8,437 bases of DNA from Porphyromonadaceae bacterium UBA7180 (GCA_002491165.1 DKVK01000052.1:1-8437), one strand, 5' to 3'; shown: positions 1 through 8,162, numbered from the stretch's first letter. The notes: a model not told the origin generated them from the letters alone. Numbers and translations are program-made.

Positions 1-54
1 ATATGTGTTTAATTTGAACACTTATTTAAGAATTAGATTTATACAACCACCACC
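1..54. other. AT-rich leader upstream of xseA
   Basis: This short stretch before the first gene is much richer in A and T than the coding sequence that follows, as expected of an intergenic region. It contains a TTAATTTG stretch around positions 9-16 that resembles the Bacteroidota -7 box (TAnnTTTG) with one mismatch. Any -33 element would lie at or beyond the window edge, so I do not call a promoter. No upstream gene is visible. Confidence 0.5.
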
Positions 55-1371
55 GTGCCAACCCTCTTTGACCAACGTCCGCCGCAGATGACCCTCAGCC
101 GGCTTACTACCCTGGTAGGCAACGCCCTGCGTGTGCGCCCCGAGCTGCAGAACGTATGGGTAGTGGCCGAGTTCTCCGACCTGCGCACCGCCGGAGGGCA
201 CTGCTACGTCAACCTCATAGAGAAAAACCAGGCGGGTACCACCGTGGCACGTATGAACGCCAACATCTGGGGCGGCACCTATGCGCAGCTCCGCGCCAAG
301 TTCCATGCCGCCACCGGCTCGCAGCTCGCCTCCGGGATGAAAGTGCTCCTCTACGGCGCAGTCACGCACCACAACCTCTACGGCATAGCGTTCAATATCC
401 GCGATATAGACCCCTCATATACCCTCGGCGATATGGAACGTCTGCGCCGCGAGATACTCGCGCAGCTGCAACGCGAGGGGCTCCTGGACCGCAACAAGGG
501 CACATACCTGGCGCCCAACCCGCAGAAGATAGCGGTAATCTCGGCCGAAGGCGCGGCGGGCTACGGCGACTTCTGCAACCAGCTCGCCTCCAACCCCGGC
601 GGTTTCAAGTTCTATCCCCACCTCTTCCCCGCCATACTCCAGGGGGAAAGGACCGTCCCCACCGTCATGGCTCAGCTGGCCGCCATCTCCGAGACCATCG
701 ACTTCTGGGATTGTGTGGTCATAATACGCGGCGGCGGCGCCACCTCCGACCTCAACTCCTTCGACAACCTCGACCTGGCACGCGCCGTGGCCACCTTCCC
801 GCTGCCGGTGATAGTTGGCATCGGCCATGAGCGGGACAACACCGTGCTCGACTACATAGCCCACACACGCTGCAAGACGCCGACGGCCGTCGCCGAGTTC
901 CTCGTGGAGCGCCTGCGCCAGTCATCGCTATACGCCAACACACTGGGCAACAACATCATACGCTACGTACAGGAGCGCATGACCGGCGAGCAGCGCCGCC
1001 TCGACTCGGCCGCCGCCATGATACGCACGCTCGCGGAAAGCCGCCTCACGCGCGCCGCGGACCGCCTTGATGCCCTGCGCCGCTCCACCGCCATCGTAGG
1101 ACGCCAGCGCATAGCCCTCCACCGCGAACGCCTCGAAGGGATAATCCCGCGCCTAAGGCAGGCCGCCGACAACGCCTTACAGCAACGCAAGCAACGCATC
1201 GACGCCCTTTCCCGCCTGGTGGACGTCCTCAACCCCGTGGCCACCCTGCGCCGCGGATACACCATAACGCGCATCGACGGACACGCACTCAAATCGGCCG
1301 CCGACGCTACCTCCGGTGCCGTAATGGAAACCTACTTCCCCGACGGCACCATAAAATCAGAAGTAAAATGA
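55..1371 (+). CDS. xseA: Exodeoxyribonuclease VII large subunit
   Basis: This is the catalytic subunit of exonuclease VII, a cytoplasmic enzyme that degrades single-stranded DNA to oligonucleotides together with XseB. The 438-residue length is normal for the family. An N-terminal OB-fold DNA-binding domain spans about residues 13-115 and includes VWVVAEFSDLRTAGGHCYV. The nuclease domain follows from about 125 to 290, and an arginine-rich coiled-coil region that should bind XseB subunits fills about 290-400. Residues matching those known to be essential in E. coli XseA are present: D172 in the GAAGYGD segment, R225 in RGGG, and H258 and D261 in GHERDNT. The protein therefore looks active. The start is GTG at 55; an in-frame ATG at 88 would remove 11 residues and still leave the OB fold intact, so the exact start is uncertain. 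The stop overlaps the xseB start by four bases. Confidence 0.95.
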   Translation: MPTLFDQRPPQMTLSRLTTLVGNALRVRPELQNVWVVAEFSDLRTAGGHCYVNLIEKNQAGTTVARMNANIWGGTYAQLRAKFHAATGSQLASGMKVLLYGAVTHHNLYGIAFNIRDIDPSYTLGDMERLRREILAQLQREGLLDRNKGTYLAPNPQKIAVISAEGAAGYGDFCNQLASNPGGFKFYPHLFPAILQGERTVPTVMAQLAAISETIDFWDCVVIIRGGGATSDLNSFDNLDLARAVATFPLPVIVGIGHERDNTVLDYIAHTRCKTPTAVAEFLVERLRQSSLYANTLGNNIIRYVQERMTGEQRRLDSAAAMIRTLAESRLTRAADRLDALRRSTAIVGRQRIALHRERLEGIIPRLRQAADNALQQRKQRIDALSRLVDVLNPVATLRRGYTITRIDGHALKSAADATSGAVMETYFPDGTIKSEVK

Positions 1372-1577
1372 GCAAACAAGAAGAAACCGAGAAACTGACT
1401 TACGCCGAGGCCGTAAAGGAACTCGAAGAGATAGTGGCCCGTATGCAGAGCGACAACTGCGACATAGACAAACTCTCCGCCTACACGCGCCGCGCCATAG
1501 AACTGCTACGCCTTTGCCGAGAACGCCTCACCGCCACTGACGAGGAGATTCAGAAATGCCTCGAAGAACTCTCATGA
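1368..1577 (+). CDS. xseB: Exodeoxyribonuclease VII small subunit
   Basis: This is the small helical subunit of exonuclease VII, several copies of which bind the coiled-coil region of XseA and support its activity. The protein has 69 residues, typical of the family. It carries the family signature: LTYAEAVKELEEIVARMQ (about residues 10-27), then a D/L-rich turn and YTRRAIELLRLCRERL (about 39-54). It is predicted to be two antiparallel amphipathic helices with no signal peptide. The ATG overlaps the xseA stop in an ATGA motif, which suggests translational coupling and fits the need for both subunits. Its own TGA overlaps the preferred start of the next gene in the same way. Confidence 0.95.
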   Translation: MSKQEETEKLTYAEAVKELEEIVARMQSDNCDIDKLSAYTRRAIELLRLCRERLTATDEEIQKCLEELS

Positions 1578-2977
1578 CAACCCCGCAGCATAAGACCCGG
1601 CAGAACAAGGCAGGGCGCAGAGCGTTCGCAAGGGCATCGCGGCTGTTCCTCCTCTTCACCTTATTAATAACAGGGATAACGGCGCCCACACGGGCGCAGC
1701 TGGCCACCCCCGGCTCGCGCGCCGACAATATGGCCGTAGACTCCCTGAGGCAGAAGGAGCCGCAGAAGCACGACCGCGGGCCGCTCATCGGACAGATAGA
1801 AGCCCCGGCGTCCGACTCCATGACCGTCAGCCTCATAACCTGCTTCCCCGGCCCCGAAATATACGAACTTTGCGGACACAGCGCCATCCGCATACGCTCC
1901 GCGCAGATGGACTCCGTATGGAACTACGGCCTCTTCGACTTCAACCAGCCCAACTTCGTATACCGCTTCGTAAAGGGGGAGACCGACTACCGCATGGGAG
2001 GGTATCCCTTCGCCTGGTTCCTCCCCGAATACGTGCAGCGAGGCTCGCGCGTAGTAGAGCAGGACCTCAACCTCACGCAGGGGGAAGCCCGCAGGCTCCT
2101 CGCAATGCTCCACGAGGAGGAAAAACCACAGAACGCCGTTTACCGTTATAACTACGTACGCGACAACTGCGCCACGCGTATCCGCGCGCGGCTCGACTCT
2201 GTGGCCGGACGTCCCGTGCTTTATCCCGGCGACCCAAAATATGCCTCCTTCCGCGACGAGATGCGCCACTACCACCGCGGTTATCCGTGGTACCAGTTCG
2301 GCATAGACCTGGCGCTCGGCGCCGGCCTCGACCAGCCCGTTACGGCCGGAGAGGAAATGTTCGTGCCCGTGGAGATGATGGAACGCGCCTCCACGGCAAC
2401 GCTCCCCGACGGACGCCCGCTGGTCCGCGAGACGCGCGACCTCAACCCGGGACGCGACGACGCCACGCTCCCCGCCACGCCGTGGTACGGGGCGCCCCTC
2501 TTCTGGGCCTGGGTTCTCTTCCTGCTATGCGCCGCAACGGCCTTCATGGACTTGCGCCGAGGCAAGCCCGCGCGCTGGCTCCTCGCCCCCTACTGGCTCC
2601 TCACCGGACTCGCGGGATGCGTCGTATGGTTCCTCGTCACGGCCTCCTCGCACGAAGCCACGTCGCCGAATATCCTAATGTGGTGGCTCAACCCGCTCAT
2701 GCTCATGGCCGCCGTTACGGTGTGCATCCCGCGCTGCGACCGCTTCACCAACGTACTCATGTGGATAGAAGCCATCCTAACGGCGTTCCTGCTCGTTTCG
2801 TGGCCCTTCCAGCACCAGAGCGCCAACGCGGCCATCTTCCCGCTAATGGGCAGCGCCGCCGTACTGAGCGCCGCCTACGCAATAATTTACGCCAAAAACT
2901 GTTATAATAAAGGGAAAAGCAAACGCAACGCGGCATCCAAACCCGCCGCGCGCCGCAAAGCTCCCGCCAAGAAATAA
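1574..2977 (+). CDS. lnb: Lnb-type lipoprotein N-acyltransferase (DUF4105 plus five TM helices)
   Basis: This membrane protein has the architecture of Lnb, the Bacteroidota family reported to acylate the N-terminal cysteine of lipoproteins. Numbering is from the ATG at 1574 (467 residues). A basic N-terminus and hydrophobic stretch (about 23-41) form a signal peptide or anchor. The periplasmic DUF4105 domain (about 80-270) shows CGHSAIRIR (100-108), WNYGLFDF and YNYVRDNCATRIR (193-205). C199 and H102 are the likely catalytic Cys/His pair, by analogy with papain-like folds. Five hydrophobic helices follow at about 307-326, 335-357, 368-386, 393-412 and 419-440. The loops place positive charge on the cytoplasmic side, and the tail is Lys/Arg/Ala-rich. 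I prefer 1574 because its ATG forms an ATGA overlap with xseB; an in-frame ATG at 1556 would add six residues. The domain is seen in the sequence. The acyltransferase role rests on the family and was not shown for this gene. Confidence 0.8.
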   Translation: MTTPQHKTRQNKAGRRAFARASRLFLLFTLLITGITAPTRAQLATPGSRADNMAVDSLRQKEPQKHDRGPLIGQIEAPASDSMTVSLITCFPGPEIYELCGHSAIRIRSAQMDSVWNYGLFDFNQPNFVYRFVKGETDYRMGGYPFAWFLPEYVQRGSRVVEQDLNLTQGEARRLLAMLHEEEKPQNAVYRYNYVRDNCATRIRARLDSVAGRPVLYPGDPKYASFRDEMRHYHRGYPWYQFGIDLALGAGLDQPVTAGEEMFVPVEMMERASTATLPDGRPLVRETRDLNPGRDDATLPATPWYGAPLFWAWVLFLLCAATAFMDLRRGKPARWLLAPYWLLTGLAGCVVWFLVTASSHEATSPNILMWWLNPLMLMAAVTVCIPRCDRFTNVLMWIEAILTAFLLVSWPFQHQSANAAIFPLMGSAAVLSAAYAIIYAKNCYNKGKSKRNAASKPAARRKAPAKK

Positions 2978-2980
2978 AGG

Positions 2981-4546
2981 ATGAACAGACTACTCACATC
3001 GGTGTTATGCTCGCTCGTGGGCATCACTACGGTACTACAGGCCGACGCTTCGCGCCCGCGCCTCGTGGTAGGAATCGTCGTGGACCAGCTCCGCACCGAC
3101 TACATTGAGTATCTGCGCGAACTCTTCGGGGAGCGCGGCTTCAACCTGCTGATGAACAAGGGGGCATATCTGCGCAACGTGGACTTCCCCACCGTGCATC
3201 CCGACGCCGTTTCGGCCACGGCCCTGCTCTACACCGGCAACTATCCGGCCACCAACGGCGTGGCCTCCGCCTACGTCTACGACCAGCAGCGCAACAAGCT
3301 GACCCCCACCCTCCGGGAGGGGGACTCGTTCTCCCCCGCCGCACTCCTGCTCTCCACCGTCAGCGACGAGGTGGCCATCGACAGCCGCGGCATTGGCTCG
3401 GTCTACAGCGTGGCCACCGACCCGCAGCAGGCCGTCATCATGGCGGGGCACGCCGGCAACGGCGCCGCATGGATTTCGGACACTGACGGACGGTGGGAAG
3501 TTTCACCCTTCTACGGCAAGCACACCGCCAACTCGCCCGCAGCCCTCCGCAACGTGCGCAACGCCCCGGCGCAGCGCATCGACACCATGCAATGGCGCCC
3601 CGCCCTGCCCCCGGCACGATATCCCGGCATGGCCGACCGCAAAGACGGCTACGCCTTCAAATACACCTTCTCGCGCTCCGACCGCGAGGGATTCCGCAAG
3701 TTCCTCGCCTCCCCCCTGGCAAACCGCGAAGTCACCGACGTGGCAATCGATTATCTGCGCGACATGCACCTCGGCACACACGGAGGCACCGATATGCTCA
3801 ACATAGCATACACCGCCGCCCCGTACAAATATGCCACCGACGGCGACGCGCGCGTTGAACTCCAGGACACATACGTCCGCCTCGACGCCGACCTCGGGCG
3901 CCTCTTCGACGCCATAGACAAGGCCGTGGGGCTCGACAATACACTCATATACCTCTCCTCCACAGGATATTACGACGAGACGGCACGCGACGACGGGCGC
4001 TACCGCATCCCCTCAGGCAACTTCTCGGTGAAACGCGCCGTATCCCTGCTCAACTCCTATCTCAGCGCCTCTTACGGCAACGGCACCTACGTAGCCGGAT
4101 ACAGCGACGGCCACTTCTACCTCAACCGCAAGGCCCTCGAAGGGAAGGACTACGCACGCATATCCGGCGACGCGCGCGACTTCCTGGTGCGCATGTCGGG
4201 CATCACCGATGCGCTGACCGTTGACGACATACTCTCGGGAGGCGACGCCACAGCCGCCCTGCGCCGAAGCCTCGACGTGAACCATTGCGGCGACATATAC
4301 GTGGCATTCACTCCAGGATGGACCGTTACCGACGACACCGTATATCCCGCGCGAGTCCACAACGTGCGCCTCGCCTCCGTAGCGACCCCTTTCTTCCTGA
4401 TGGCGCCCTCCGTGGCCCCCATGACCATAGGGGAACCCGTAGAGGCCACTGTGCTCGCCCCCACCGTAACCCAGACTTTGCGTATCCGCGCCCCCAACGG
4501 CGCCCTCTCGCGTCCTCTACTGCTCGACGCACCGCAGAAACGTTAA
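2981..4546 (+). CDS. Secreted alkaline phosphatase superfamily protein, probable pseudoenzyme
   Basis: This 521-residue protein has a signal peptide (about residues 1-23, with an ADA cleavage site) and the fold signature of PafA-like phosphatases. RLVVGIVVDQLRTDY (27-41) carries the first metal aspartate position, D35. FPTVHPDAVSATALLYTG (69-86) lies where the nucleophile loop should be. DTYVRLDADLGRLFDAID (296-313) and DGHFYLNRK (376-384) are also family-like. The active site appears degraded. By motif comparison the nucleophile Thr is A76, the Asn ligand is A97, the Lys/Arg pair is D147/Q149, the DxxxH zinc pair is T278/Y282, and the Asp-His pair of TADHG is T328/G329. Only D35, and possibly H460, remain. 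General annotation would be 'alkaline phosphatase family protein', but catalysis by the standard two-zinc mechanism is doubtful. The protein should be periplasmic or surface-exposed. Its ATG lies three bases after the lnb stop, just downstream of AAAGG, so it shares that operon. Confidence 0.85.
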   Translation: MNRLLTSVLCSLVGITTVLQADASRPRLVVGIVVDQLRTDYIEYLRELFGERGFNLLMNKGAYLRNVDFPTVHPDAVSATALLYTGNYPATNGVASAYVYDQQRNKLTPTLREGDSFSPAALLLSTVSDEVAIDSRGIGSVYSVATDPQQAVIMAGHAGNGAAWISDTDGRWEVSPFYGKHTANSPAALRNVRNAPAQRIDTMQWRPALPPARYPGMADRKDGYAFKYTFSRSDREGFRKFLASPLANREVTDVAIDYLRDMHLGTHGGTDMLNIAYTAAPYKYATDGDARVELQDTYVRLDADLGRLFDAIDKAVGLDNTLIYLSSTGYYDETARDDGRYRIPSGNFSVKRAVSLLNSYLSASYGNGTYVAGYSDGHFYLNRKALEGKDYARISGDARDFLVRMSGITDALTVDDILSGGDATAALRRSLDVNHCGDIYVAFTPGWTVTDDTVYPARVHNVRLASVATPFFLMAPSVAPMTIGEPVEATVLAPTVTQTLRIRAPNGALSRPLLLDAPQKR

Positions 4547-4568
4547 ATCTTTCTTTTTTAGTCTTAAA

Positions 4569-4600
4569 TTTCGCAAAGTCAAAACTTTATCGTAACTTTG
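4569..4600 (+). promoter_or_regulatory. Bacteroidota-type promoter of secA
   Basis: A perfect -7 box, TAACTTTG (consensus TAnnTTTG), lies at 4593-4600. A weaker -33 element, TTTCG, lies at 4569-4573, giving a 19-base spacer within the usual range for the Bacteroidota housekeeping sigma factor. Transcription should begin around 4605-4608, about 20 bases before the secA ATG. The leader is very AT-rich and lacks a clear Shine-Dalgarno sequence, which is normal in this phylum. Confidence 0.75.
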
Positions 4601-4619
4601 CACGATAAATTATTTTTTT
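4586..4619 (+). terminator. Inverted repeat with T tract between the operon and secA
   Basis: TTTATCGT (4586-4593) and ACGATAAA (4602-4609) form a perfect 8-bp inverted repeat with an 8-base loop, followed by TTATTTTTTT. In RNA reading through from the upstream gene this would be a modest, AT-rich stem plus U tract, a plausible intrinsic terminator. It surrounds the secA -7 box, so in DNA it could instead be an operator. The stem holds only two G-C pairs, so termination strength is uncertain. Confidence 0.45.
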
Positions 4620-4627
4620 AACAATTC

Positions 4628-7600
4628 ATGGGATTTACCAGCATACTTAAGAAAATGTTCGGCGACCAGAGCGAGCGCGCAGTGCGTCCCCTCTGGCAAC
4701 GCCTCGAAAAAGAGATAAACCCTATTTCGGAACAGCTTCTGGGCGAGACTCCCGACCAGCTCCGCCACCGCATAGACCTCATCCGCGACGACATCCGCGG
4801 CGAAGCCAAAACCTACAAGGACCGCATGGACGAGATACGCGCCGAAATCGACACCCTCGACTACGACAAGCGCGAACCCCTCTGGAAGCAGATAGACGAC
4901 CTCCGCGAGGACTGCTTCAAGATGTACGCCCAGAAACTTGACAAGGCCCTCCCCGAAGTCTTCGCCGTAGTCAAGGAGACGGCTCGCCGCTTCGCCGAGA
5001 ACGACACTATCGAAGTGCAGGCTACAGACGCCGACCGCCGTCTCGCCGTGGCCGGGAAGGACTTCGTCACCATCGACGGCGACAAGGCCATTTACAAGAA
5101 CGAATGGATGGCCGGAGGCAATATGATTAAGTGGGACATGGTACACTACGATGTGCAGCTCATAGGCGGCATGGTGCTCCACGGCATCCTCAACGGCGAG
5201 AAGGCGTCCAACAACATCGCCGAGATGGCCACCGGCGAGGGCAAGACCCTCGTGGCAACCCTCCCCGTGTTCCTCAACGCCCTCACCGGCGAAGGCGTGC
5301 ACGTCGTCACCGTCAACGACTATCTGGCCAAGCGCGACTCCGAATGGATGGGTCCGCTATACCAGTTCCACGGCCTGACGGTAGACTGCATCGACAAGAC
5401 CGAGCCCAACAGCTCAGAGCGCCGTGACGCTTACAACTGCGACATCACCTTCGGCACCAACAACGAGTTCGGTTTCGACTACCTGCGCGACAACATGGCC
5501 ACACAGCCTTCCGACCTCGTGCAGCGCCACGAACACTACTACGCCATAGTCGACGAGGTGGACTCCGTGCTCATCGACGACGCCCGGACCCCTCTCATCA
5601 TCTCAGGTCCCATCCCCAAGGGGGACGACCAGATGTTCAACGACTTCAAGCCCAACGTGGAGAAGGTAGTCAACGCGCAGCGCAAGCTCGCACAGGCCCT
5701 GCTCATAGAGGCCAAGGCCAAGATTACCGCCGCACAGAGCGGTGACCCCGAAGAGGTCAGGAAATACGACAAGCCCGACCCGGAGAACCCGAACAAGAAG
5801 CCGCTCACAGCCGAACAGCTCCTCGAGGACGGCGGACTCGCGCTCTTCCGCGTCTACAAGGCGCTCCCAAAATACAACCCACTTATCCGCTACCTCAGCG
5901 AGGAGGGCATCAAGCAGATTCTGCTCAAGGTTGAGGCCAAATACATGGCCGACAACAACCGCGAGATGCCAAAGGCCGTGGAGCCCCTCTACTTCGTCAT
6001 CGACGAGAAGAACCACGGCATAGAGCTCACCGACAAGGGCATAGACGTGCTCACGGGCACCACACAGGACCCCGAGTTCTTCATACTCCCCGACATAGCC
6101 GCGCAGCTCTCCGCCGTCGAGAACGAGACCGACCTCGACGCCGACGGCAAGCAGGAGAAGAAGGACAGCCTCCTGCAGCAATACTCCGTGAAGGCAGAGC
6201 GCGTGCACACCGTGAACCAGCTCCTCAAGGCCTACACCCTCTTCGACAAGGATGTGGAATACGTCATCGACGACAACAAAATTAAAATCGTGGATGAGCA
6301 GACGGGCCGCATAATGGAGGGACGCCGCTACAGCGACGGCCTGCACCAGGCCATCGAAGCCAAGGAGGGCGTAAAGGTGGAAGCCGCCACGCAGACCTAC
6401 GCCACCATCACGCTGCAGAACTACTTCCGCATGTACCGCAAGCTCGCCGGCATGACCGGTACCGCCATGACCGAGGCCGGCGAGTTCTACGACATCTATA
6501 AGCTCGAGGTTGTGGAAATCCCCACCAACCGCCCCGTTATCCGCAACGACCAGAACGACCGCGTCTACCGCACCAAGAAAGAGAAATACGCCGCCGTAAT
6601 CGAAGAGGTTGAACTCATGGTAAGCCAGGGACGCCCGGTGCTCGTCGGCACCACGTCGGTGGAAATCTCCGAACTCCTCAGCAAAATGCTCAAATTGCGC
6701 CGCATACCCCACCAGGTGCTCAACGCCAAGCTGCACCAGCAGGAGGCCGAAATCGTGGCACAGGCCGGCAAGACAGGCACCGTCACCATAGCCACCAACA
6801 TGGCCGGCCGCGGTACCGACATCAAGCTCACGCCTGAAGTCAAGGAGGCCGGAGGCCTGGCCATCATCGGCACCGAGCGCCATGAGTCGCGCCGCGTGGA
6901 CCGCCAGCTACGGGGCCGTGCCGGACGCCAGGGAGACCCCGGCTCCTCCGTATTCTTCGTATCGTTCGAGGACCAGGTGATGCGCCTCTTCGCCAACGAA
7001 CGCGTGGTCAAGACACTCGACAAACTCGGCTTCAAGGAGGGAGAGATGATTGAATCCAAGATGGTGACCCGCTCCATCGAGAACGCACAGAAACGCGTCG
7101 AGGAGAACAACTTCGGCATACGTAAGCGCCTCGTGGAATATGACGACGTCATGAACGCACAGCGCAAGGGCGTGTACGGCCGCCGCCAAAACGCCCTCAA
7201 AGGCGAACGCATCGGCACCGACATCGCAAACATGATATTCGAAGTCTCGCAGGAACTCGCCACGCGCGGATACGAGGGCGGCTTCGCAGAGTTCGACGCC
7301 GAACTGCTCAAGCAACTCGCCATCGAAAGCCCCGTCACCGAAGAGGAATACGGCAAGGTGGACGGCGACGAGCTCGCACAGCGCATCTTCGAGAGCGCTA
7401 TGACCAACTACACCCGCAAGAAAGAGAAGATAGCACAGGCCGCCATGCCCTACGTCCGCGAGTTCGTGGAGGAGAAAGGCGCCAAAGGCCTCCTCGGCGT
7501 TCCCGTCACCGACGGCCGCCGCATATTCAACATACGCACCGACATCGAAGAAGCCTACGAGCATGAATGTGCCCCCATCTCCAAGGCATGGGAGAAAGCC

Positions 7601-8122
7601 GTGCTCCTCAGCTCCATAGACAAGGCATGGCAGGAACAGCTCCGCGAGATGGACGAGCTCCGCAAATCCGTGCAGAACGCCTCCTATGAGCAGAAAGACC
7701 CGCTGGTAATCTACAAGCTCGAAGCCTACGAACTGTGGAAAAAGATGCTCTGGGACATGAACTCCAAGTCCGTCTCCACGCTCATGCGCGGCCACCTCGC
7801 CGTTCCCGACTACGAGGAAGCCAAAGCCGCCGAAGAAGCACGCGCCGCGCAGGAAGCCGCACAGCAGGCCGAGGCGCAGCGCCAGCAGCAGATGGCTCAG
7901 GCATACCGCCAGGCTACGGCCATGAACCCCTACGCGGGCTACAGCACCACGCGCGACACCTACCCCGGCGAGAGCGCCCAACGCCAGGCCGCCATGAACA
8001 CCAACCGCGGCGAACAGCGCCCCAACCAGCCCGCCAAAGCCGAGCCCAAGGTAGGCCGCAACGACCCGTGCCCCTGCGGCTCAGGCAAGAAGTACAAGAA
8101 CTGCTGCGGACGCAAGCAGTAA
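4628..8122 (+). CDS. secA: Preprotein translocase ATPase SecA
   Basis: SecA is the ATP-driven motor that pushes unfolded precursors through the SecYEG channel of the inner membrane. Walker A is MATGEGKT (200-207, Lys206) and Walker B is DEVD (309-312). The preprotein-binding region and EGRRYSDGLHQAIEAKEG follow. The second ATPase domain has NMAGRGTDI (724-732) and an arginine-finger segment with HESRR and RGRAGRQGDPGSS (752-774). A helical scaffold/wing domain follows. A Glu/Ala/Gln-rich linker (about 1062-1100) leads to a C-terminal zinc motif in RNDPCPCGSGKKYKNCCG, with C1148, C1150, C1159 and C1160, the site used for SecB or ribosome contact in other bacteria. At 1164 residues it is far longer than E. 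coli SecA (901). The extra length lies before Walker A (about 98 residues) and in the preprotein-binding domain (about 100 residues). The ATG at 4628 begins a normal SecA N-terminus. The gene has its own promoter and a strong downstream terminator. Confidence 0.98.
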   Translation: MGFTSILKKMFGDQSERAVRPLWQRLEKEINPISEQLLGETPDQLRHRIDLIRDDIRGEAKTYKDRMDEIRAEIDTLDYDKREPLWKQIDDLREDCFKMYAQKLDKALPEVFAVVKETARRFAENDTIEVQATDADRRLAVAGKDFVTIDGDKAIYKNEWMAGGNMIKWDMVHYDVQLIGGMVLHGILNGEKASNNIAEMATGEGKTLVATLPVFLNALTGEGVHVVTVNDYLAKRDSEWMGPLYQFHGLTVDCIDKTEPNSSERRDAYNCDITFGTNNEFGFDYLRDNMATQPSDLVQRHEHYYAIVDEVDSVLIDDARTPLIISGPIPKGDDQMFNDFKPNVEKVVNAQRKLAQALLIEAKAKITAAQSGDPEEVRKYDKPDPENPNKKPLTAEQLLEDGGLALFRVYKALPKYNPLIRYLSEEGIKQILLKVEAKYMADNNREMPKAVEPLYFVIDEKNHGIELTDKGIDVLTGTTQDPEFFILPDIAAQLSAVENETDLDADGKQEKKDSLLQQYSVKAERVHTVNQLLKAYTLFDKDVEYVIDDNKIKIVDEQTGRIMEGRRYSDGLHQAIEAKEGVKVEAATQTYATITLQNYFRMYRKLAGMTGTAMTEAGEFYDIYKLEVVEIPTNRPVIRNDQNDRVYRTKKEKYAAVIEEVELMVSQGRPVLVGTTSVEISELLSKMLKLRRIPHQVLNAKLHQQEAEIVAQAGKTGTVTIATNMAGRGTDIKLTPEVKEAGGLAIIGTERHESRRVDRQLRGRAGRQGDPGSSVFFVSFEDQVMRLFANERVVKTLDKLGFKEGEMIESKMVTRSIENAQKRVEENNFGIRKRLVEYDDVMNAQRKGVYGRRQNALKGERIGTDIANMIFEVSQELATRGYEGGFAEFDAELLKQLAIESPVTEEEYGKVDGDELAQRIFESAMTNYTRKKEKIAQAAMPYVREFVEEKGAKGLLGVPVTDGRRIFNIRTDIEEAYEHECAPISKAWEKAVLLSSIDKAWQEQLREMDELRKSVQNASYEQKDPLVIYKLEAYELWKKMLWDMNSKSVSTLMRGHLAVPDYEEAKAAEEARAAQEAAQQAEAQRQQQMAQAYRQATAMNPYAGYSTTRDTYPGESAQRQAAMNTNRGEQRPNQPAKAEPKVGRNDPCPCGSGKKYKNCCGRKQ

Positions 8123-8162
8123 GCAATATGGAACGCTGAGAATATGGAGCGCAAGCCGGGAG

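Noticed and set aside
9..16. Possible -7 promoter box upstream of xseA (TTAATTTG)
   Set aside because: It departs from TAnnTTTG at the second base, and the -33 region falls at or beyond the window edge, so it cannot be evaluated.
1664..2275. A 203-codon open frame on the - strand
   Set aside because: It mirrors the DUF4105 domain of the lnb gene, whose conserved motifs fix the true coding strand.
2960..3025. Lipoprotein signal in the phosphatase-like protein (Cys10)
   Set aside because: The residue before Cys10 is Leu rather than Gly/Ala/Ser, and the hydrophobic core continues after it. A standard signal peptide ending in ADA fits better.
5603..6883. A 426-codon open frame on the - strand
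   Set aside because: It lies wholly antisense to secA, whose motifs are unmistakable. Its translation is Val/Leu/Gly/His-rich, as expected from reading a GC-rich gene backwards, and shows no family motif.
7810..7930. Repetitive Ala/Glu/Gln codon stretch near the secA 3' end as a DNA repeat
   Set aside because: It is the low-complexity linker before the zinc motif found in many SecA proteins. The bias is at protein level, and I see no regular DNA unit.
6908..7981. A 357-codon open frame on the - strand
   Set aside because: It is antisense to the 3' half of secA, with composition typical of a shadow frame and no recognisable domain or promoter.
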